Translations under genes and position numbers: made by a program | Notes under the pieces: generated by a model | Told to the model about the DNA's origin: nothing | Seen by the model: the letters and a program-made list of their open reading frames with translations, nothing else | Database searches by the model: none | Part shown: positions 59,771 to 64,000 of the stretch, one piece after another | Position numbering within the stretch: the first letter of the stretch is position 1 | Layout: each line of letters begins with the position of its first letter | From: Pectobacterium aroidearum | GTDB lineage: Bacteria > Pseudomonadota > Gammaproteobacteria > Enterobacterales > Enterobacteriaceae | NCBI RefSeq assembly: GCF_041228105.1 | Contig: NZ_CP166097.1 | Coordinates: 1,178,001 to 1,242,000 of the forward strand | DNA length: 64,000 bases | Direction: 5' to 3'

Positions 59771-59815
59771 TGTTCGTCTTCGTATTCTTGCTCTTACGAC
59801 GAATCGCCTCCCAAA

Positions 59816-59863
59816 TCAGGGGAAGGTGAAAAAGAATACGAAGAAGAACAGTTTATTGGTCAT
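59816..59863 (-). CDS. pheL: pheA leader peptide
   Basis: A 15-codon frame encoding MTNKLFFFVFFFTFP, with 7 Phe, directly upstream of the pheA attenuator. E. coli PheL has the same length and 7 Phe. Ribosome stalling on these codons when Phe-tRNA is scarce permits pheA transcription. Confidence 0.95.
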   Translation of the reverse strand: MTNKLFFFVFFFTFP

Positions 59864-59905
59864 GTGTGCTCGGTTAGTCAGGAAAACCCAAATTCTTAAC
59901 AGGTA

Positions 59906-59934
59906 AGGTAACTGTTGGCTTTTCATCCTGTCAA
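59906..59934 (-). promoter_or_regulatory. pheLA promoter
   Basis: On the minus strand TTGACA (59934-59929) and TTACCT (59911-59906) are 17 bases apart, about 40 bases before pheL. Confidence 0.7.
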
Positions 59935-60015
59935 TACAAAATCGCCACGTGCAATGTTAAACCATGTATCGTGCTGGCGCTTTAGGGCGTAGGTTACGGG
60001 CGAGTAGAATGCAGA

Positions 60016-60035
60016 AACGCGCCCTCAGGCGCGTT
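60016..60035 (-). terminator. raiA terminator
   Basis: AACGCGCC/GGCGCGTT stem with a 4-base loop, followed on the minus strand by TTCTG. It lies 22 bases after the raiA stop. Confidence 0.7.
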
Positions 60036-60057
60036 ATATTGAGGTAAAGGGAGTAAA

Positions 60058-60396
60058 TTACTCTTCTTGAGTTGGCTGGAGATTGGCTTCTTTGACGCTA
60101 GCTACCGCACGTCTGGCTTCGCCTTTATGCTGGAGTTTGTCCAACTGACGTTCGAGTTTGGTAATTAGCTCATTGATAGCGGCATACATATCATCATGTT
60201 TGGCGCTGGCAACCAGCGGACCATTTGGCGTACTGATAGTGGCATCGGCCACAAAACCCTGAGGCTCTTTTGACAGAATAATATGCGGGTTAATCAGCTG
60301 GGTTTGCCACTTATCCAGCTTGGAAAGACGGTCTTCGACATGTTGACGAATTGCGGGGGTGATATCCATTTGCTTACTGGTAATATTAATAGTCAT
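60058..60396 (-). CDS. raiA: Ribosome-associated inhibitor RaiA (YfiA)
   Basis: A 112-residue protein of the HPF/RaiA family ([20 protein letters not shown], then [20 protein letters not shown]) with the longer C-terminal tail that distinguishes RaiA from short HPF. It binds the 30S decoding centre in stationary phase and cold, blocking translation and opposing 100S dimer formation. Single gene between pheL and bamD. Confidence 0.93.
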   Translation of the reverse strand: MTINITSKQMDITPAIRQHVEDRLSKLDKWQTQLINPHIILSKEPQGFVADATISTPNGPLVASAKHDDMYAAINELITKLERQLDKLQHKGEARRAVASVKEANLQPTQEE

Positions 60397-60718
60397 ATAA
60401 ACTTACCTCTCTGCCTATGTCCGTCTTGGATGATTCCAGCATACCGCGAGTTGTGGCAAAAAGCGTGATATTGATCGCTTTTTTTCGTCACTTTTTGTCA
60501 AGAAAACGCGATTTGTGAGACATCATCGGGAATCGAAGGGAAGTGCTTGAGGGGGCATTCGGCCTGTGCCATTATTGACAGGATGTGTTGATGTTACCGC
60601 GCTGTTGTTGACTCCTACCAAGCTGTTTTTTCTGCATCATCGATGCATAGCGAACCGATAAAACCATAAAAAAACGGCAACCGAAGCTGCCGTCTCATTA
60701 TTGTGTGTGGCTTATCGT
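60397..60718 (-). other. raiA-bamD intergenic region with bamD terminator
   Basis: About 320 bases without a gene. On the minus strand the bamD end carries CGGCAGC-TTCG-GTTGCCG (60675-60692), a stem with a stable UUCG tetraloop followed by a T-run, which is a clear intrinsic terminator. The remainder should hold the raiA promoter. Confidence 0.8.
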
Positions 60719-61453
60719 TTATGCCGGGTTCGCGGCAATAACTTTTGCGACTTTGTCTGCCTGTGCGGCCAGTTGCAGTTCACGATAGGCATTTTCCATC
60801 AACGGCAGGGCAGTTTTTGTTGCCTGAGTATCAGGGTAATCACGTAGCATTTGCTCAACGCGATTAACTACTGCCACATAAGCGCCGCGTTTCGTGTAGT
60901 ATTGCGCGACAGAAAGCTCATACTTGGCCAGACGCTCTTTAAGGTAAACCAAACGCTTGTTTGCGTCGGTGGCGTATTGGCTGTTCGGATATCCCTGAAT
61001 GAGCTTGCTGAAATCCCGGAAAGCGGTGCGGGCATACTGCGGATCGCGATCGGAACGATCGACGCCGAAGAAGCCTTGTAACGCGCTATCATCCAGCGCC
61101 ATGTCGGTAAGGCCGCGCATGTACAGGACATAATCCACGTTTGGATGGGTCGGGTTGAGTCGCAGGAAGCGGTCAATAGAAGCTTGAGCCAATGGCAGCT
61201 CTGCGGATTTGTAATAGGCGTAGATCAAATCCAACTGCACTTGCTGCGAATAGGGACCAAACGGATACCGGTTATCCAGTGCTTCCAACTGCGTGATGGC
61301 TGCTTTAAAGTTGCCGTCCTGCAGTTTTTGTTGAGCATTGGCATAGATTTCAGATGGCGGACTATCAGGAACCGCATCTTTGGAATTGCTGGAGCAACCA
61401 GCCAGCGCCAGGCTCAACGTGGCGGCAGCCACCAGATATTTCATACGCGTCAT
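60719..61453 (-). CDS. bamD: Outer-membrane assembly lipoprotein BamD
   Basis: A 244-residue lipoprotein with lipobox LAGC (Cys20) and five TPR-like repeats ([60 protein letters not shown]). BamD is the essential partner of BamA in inserting beta-barrel proteins into the outer membrane. It is divergent from rluD, as in E. coli. Confidence 0.97.
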   Translation of the reverse strand: MTRMKYLVAAATLSLALAGCSSNSKDAVPDSPPSEIYANAQQKLQDGNFKAAITQLEALDNRYPFGPYSQQVQLDLIYAYYKSAELPLAQASIDRFLRLNPTHPNVDYVLYMRGLTDMALDDSALQGFFGVDRSDRDPQYARTAFRDFSKLIQGYPNSQYATDANKRLVYLKERLAKYELSVAQYYTKRGAYVAVVNRVEQMLRDYPDTQATKTALPLMENAYRELQLAAQADKVAKVIAANPA

Positions 61454-61587
61454 GACGTTTTGATTATCCTCAGAATGTTATTCCGGGAGACTGTCCGTTA
61501 AGCTCCCGATTTAGACCAGCTACAATAGTACATTATTTTAAACGGCGTCGCCGTCAAAACCCAACGTTAACGAAGAAGCTGCATAAT

Positions 61588-62565
61588 ATGGCACAACAAG
61601 TACAACTCACCGCAACGGTGGCCGAATCTCAACTCGGACAACGTTTAGATCAGGCTTTGGCCGAATTGTTCCCTGATTATTCACGATCCCGCATAAAAGA
61701 GTGGATTCTTGAGAATCGGGTACAGATTAACGGCAATGTCACCAATAAGCCAAAAGAGAAAGTACTTGGCGGCGAATCGGTAGCGATTGATGCATTGATT
61801 GAAGAAGAAGCCCGCTGGGAAGCACAGGATATCAAGCTGGATATCGTGTATGAAGATCAGGATATTCTGGTCATCAACAAACCCAGAGATCTGGTGGTTC
61901 ACCCCGGAGCGGGTAACCCGGATGGCACGGTATTGAATGCCTTGTTGCATCATTATCCTGAGATTGTCGATGTGCCTCGTGCCGGAATTGTGCACCGACT
62001 GGATAAAGATACGACGGGGCTCATGGTGGTCGCGAAAACCGTACCAGCACAGACGCGTTTGGTTGAGGCGCTACAGGCGCGCGAAATTACCCGTGAGTAT
62101 GAAGCCGTTGCGATTGGCTCGATGACGGCAGGCGGCATGGTCGATCAACCTATCGCCCGCCATTCAACCAAACGTACTCATATGGCAGTGCACCCAATGG
62201 GTAAGCCTGCTGTAACACATTATCGCATCATGGAACATTTCCGTGCGCATACCCGTTTGCGGTTGCGTCTGGAAACGGGGCGCACCCATCAGATTCGTGT
62301 GCATATGGCGCACATTAATCATCCCCTGGTTGGCGATCAGCTATACGGCGGTCGTCCTCGTCCACCAAGAGGCGCTTCGGAAGCGTTCATTGAGACGCTG
62401 CGTGGTTTCGACCGTCAGGCGCTGCATGCCACCATGTTGCGTTTCTACCATCCGATTACCGGCATTCACATGGAATGGCATGCGGAATTGCCGCAGGATA
62501 TGGTTGATCTGATTGATGCGCTGAAAGCCGATACCGAAGAATTTAAAGATCAGCTCGACTGGTAA
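61588..62565 (+). CDS. rluD: 23S rRNA pseudouridine synthase D
   Basis: A 325-residue RluA-family enzyme. The S4-like N-terminal domain (RLDQALAELFPDYSRSRIKE) precedes the catalytic motif HRLDKDTTGLMVVAKT, whose aspartate is the nucleophile. It forms pseudouridines 1911, 1915 and 1917 in helix 69 of 23S rRNA. It is followed closely by pgeF. Confidence 0.97.
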   Translation: MAQQVQLTATVAESQLGQRLDQALAELFPDYSRSRIKEWILENRVQINGNVTNKPKEKVLGGESVAIDALIEEEARWEAQDIKLDIVYEDQDILVINKPRDLVVHPGAGNPDGTVLNALLHHYPEIVDVPRAGIVHRLDKDTTGLMVVAKTVPAQTRLVEALQAREITREYEAVAIGSMTAGGMVDQPIARHSTKRTHMAVHPMGKPAVTHYRIMEHFRAHTRLRLRLETGRTHQIRVHMAHINHPLVGDQLYGGRPRPPRGASEAFIETLRGFDRQALHATMLRFYHPITGIHMEWHAELPQDMVDLIDALKADTEEFKDQLDW

Positions 62566-62608
62566 TGTATTCAATACGATAAGTGCCGATTTATAGAGGT
62601 GACGGACT

Positions 62609-63334
62609 ATGCTGATATACCCCGACTGGCCTTTACCAGAAAGTGTGAAATCTTGTAGTACGACGCGTATTGGTGGGCATAGTGTTGCACCTTATGACTC
62701 TTTGAATTTGGGCAACCATGTGAGCGATGAGCCTGTACACGTTACCGCAAATCGGCAAACACTGGTGGAGATGGCTGGCCTCCCAGCCATGCCGCATTGG
62801 TTGGAACAAGTTCATGGCACCGATGTAATTCGTATTAGCGAGGAGTCCCCCACATCTGTTTGCGGTGATGCGGCTTATACGGATAAGAAAGGGCAGGTCT
62901 GTGCGGTGATGACGGCGGACTGTTTACCCGTGCTTTTTTGTGCAAGCAACGGCGATGAAGTGGCTGCTGCGCATGCTGGTTGGCGGGGATTACACGCGGG
63001 TGTGCTGGAAGAAACGTTAGCCTGTTTCCGTGCGCAGCCTGCGCAGATCATGGCGTGGCTGGGGCCCGCTATCGGGCCTGATGCTTTTGAAGTTGGCCCT
63101 GAAGTGAGAGACGCATTTATTCAGCATGATTCAGCAGCGGCTTCTGCATTTCGGCCTGAAGGAAATAAATTTTTTGCCGATATCTACCAACTGGCAAGAC
63201 TGCGTTTACGCGCCGCAGGGGTAACGCAAATTTTTGGTGGAAACGCCTGTACTGTGAGCGAACCTCACAAATTTTTCTCTTATCGGCGTGATGGCGTGAC
63301 TGGCCGTATGGCAAGTTTAATCTGGCTGATATAA
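62609..63334 (+). CDS. pgeF: Peptidoglycan editing factor PgeF (YfiH)
   Basis: A 241-residue YfiH/laccase-domain protein. The metal-binding residues are in VMTADCLPVLFC and AAAHAGWRGLHAGV, and the C-terminus is NACTVSEPHKFFSYRRDGVT. In E. coli it prevents misincorporation of serine into peptidoglycan stem peptides. Its family also has purine nucleoside phosphorylase activity. It lies 43 bases after rluD, probably in one operon. Confidence 0.93.
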   Translation: MLIYPDWPLPESVKSCSTTRIGGHSVAPYDSLNLGNHVSDEPVHVTANRQTLVEMAGLPAMPHWLEQVHGTDVIRISEESPTSVCGDAAYTDKKGQVCAVMTADCLPVLFCASNGDEVAAAHAGWRGLHAGVLEETLACFRAQPAQIMAWLGPAIGPDAFEVGPEVRDAFIQHDSAAASAFRPEGNKFFADIYQLARLRLRAAGVTQIFGGNACTVSEPHKFFSYRRDGVTGRMASLIWLI

Positions 63335-63398
63335 CCTATTGAATTAAGACGGTCCAGGACAAGTAACGTTTAAATCCTGTCACGACTGGCAAAATAAC

Positions 63399-63427
63399 CT
63401 TGAAATTTTTGAGGGATGACCTCATTT
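63399..63427 (+). promoter_or_regulatory. Sigma-32 heat-shock promoter of clpB
   Basis: CTTGAAA (63399-63405) and CCTCATTT (63420-63427) are 14 bases apart, matching the RpoH -35/-10 consensus (CTTGAAA and CCCCATNT). It lies 41 bases before the clpB ATG. Confidence 0.85.
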
Positions 63428-63467
63428 AATCTCCAGTAGCAATTTTGACCAGTGTATGGGAGGAGTT

Positions 63468-64000
63468 ATGCGTCTGGATCGTCTTACCAACAAATTCCAA
63501 CTTGCTCTTGCTGATGCTCAGTCTCTCGCCCTTGGGCGTGACCACCAGTTTATTGAACCCCTTCACTTGATGAGCGCTTTGCTTCATCAGGATGGTGGAA
63601 CTGTTGGCCCACTTCTGACTGTTGCCGGAGCCAATCTTAATCACCTGAAAACCGAAATCGATCAGGCAATCAAGCGTTTGCCTCAGGTTGAAGGTACCGA
63701 TGGTGATGTCCAACCTTCAAGCGAGTTAGTCCGCGTATTAAATATGTGCGACAAGCTGGCGCAAAAGCGTAACGATACCTTTATCTCTTCGGAACTTTTC
63801 GTGCTCGCTGCGCTGGAGTCTCGCGGCACGTTGGGAGATATATTGAAAAAGGCGGGTGTTACGCAGCAAGGGGTAACAAACGCGATTGATCAAGTGCGAG
63901 GAGGGGAGCAAGTGAACGACCAAGGGGCTGAGGATCAGCGCCAGGCATTGAAGAAATTCACAATTGATCTCACGGAACGTGCGGAACAAGGCAAGCTCGA
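63468..64000 (+). CDS. clpB: Chaperone ClpB, N-terminal part
   Basis: The first 177 residues of ClpB, running off the right edge. They comprise the double Clp N-terminal repeat domain ([53 protein letters not shown]) and the linker to the first ATPase domain ([17 protein letters not shown]). Full ClpB is a hexameric AAA+ disaggregase working with DnaK. Ribosome site GGGAGGAG before ATG 63468. Confidence 0.97.
   Translation, partial: MRLDRLTNKFQLALADAQSLALGRDHQFIEPLHLMSALLHQDGGTVGPLLTVAGANLNHLKTEIDQAIKRLPQVEGTDGDVQPSSELVRVLNMCDKLAQKRNDTFISSELFVLAALESRGTLGDILKKAGVTQQGVTNAIDQVRGGEQVNDQGAEDQRQALKKFTIDLTERAEQGKL

Overview
The window looks like the chromosome of a soft-rot enterobacterium, most likely Pectobacterium (inference). 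The evidence is protein-level closeness to Escherichia coli across long collinear housekeeping blocks (pncC-recA-recX-alaS-csrA-tRNAs-yqaB-yqaA-gshA-luxS; ffh-rpsP-rimM-trmD-rplS; aroF-tyrA/pheA; raiA-bamD/rluD-pgeF-clpB), combined with a type VI secretion (T6SS) island, an Rhs array and an isonitrile-glycoside gene set known from insect- and plant-associated enterics. No plasmid, phage or insertion sequence was recognised. Region 1 (1-13,938) is the distal end of a T6SS cluster: the 3' end of tssM, a VasL/TssA-like gene, a Sel1 lipoprotein, then hcp behind a near-consensus sigma-54 promoter, vgrG and a PAAR spike gene. After these come two effector/immunity pairs (a glucosaminidase with an SH3-like periplasmic partner, and a PAAR-lipase with an ankyrin lipoprotein) and two DUF4123 adaptor genes. 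The tail of vgrG plus the PAAR gene is present twice, and the first effector pair lies between the copies. Region 2 (13,959-25,838) is an Rhs array: one full Rhs toxin with its immunity gene, two displaced rhs 3' cassettes with different toxin tips and immunity genes, a barstar-like orphan immunity gene and an unknown partner. Decayed SymE-like toxin genes and copies of one terminator-like hairpin lie at the joints. Region 3 (25,921-36,967) holds an isonitrile synthase/oxygenase/glycosyltransferase operon resembling the rhabduscin genes, followed by ordinary accessory genes (grxB, a LysR regulator, an MFS exporter, a membrane diguanylate cyclase, marC, an SRPBCC protein) and two stretches that look like structured RNA. 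Region 4 (37,195-51,839) is conserved core: recA with its LexA box, alaS, csrA (rsmA in soft-rot bacteria), a tRNA-Ser/tRNA-Arg cluster, gshA, luxS, and the SRP and ribosomal operons. Region 5 (51,840-64,000) starts with a small variable patch where E. coli has yfiR-dgcN-yfiB. It contains a lipoprotein gene and a small duplicated-motif protein gene sharing an upstream element, a methyltransferase, and btsR without its kinase. It then continues through the aromatic amino acid genes, with TyrR boxes before aroF and the pheL attenuator before pheA, to raiA, bamD, rluD, pgeF and the 5' part of clpB behind a sigma-32 promoter. Functionally the left 25 kb is a contact-dependent weapon locus, and the rest is mainly metabolism, translation and stress response.
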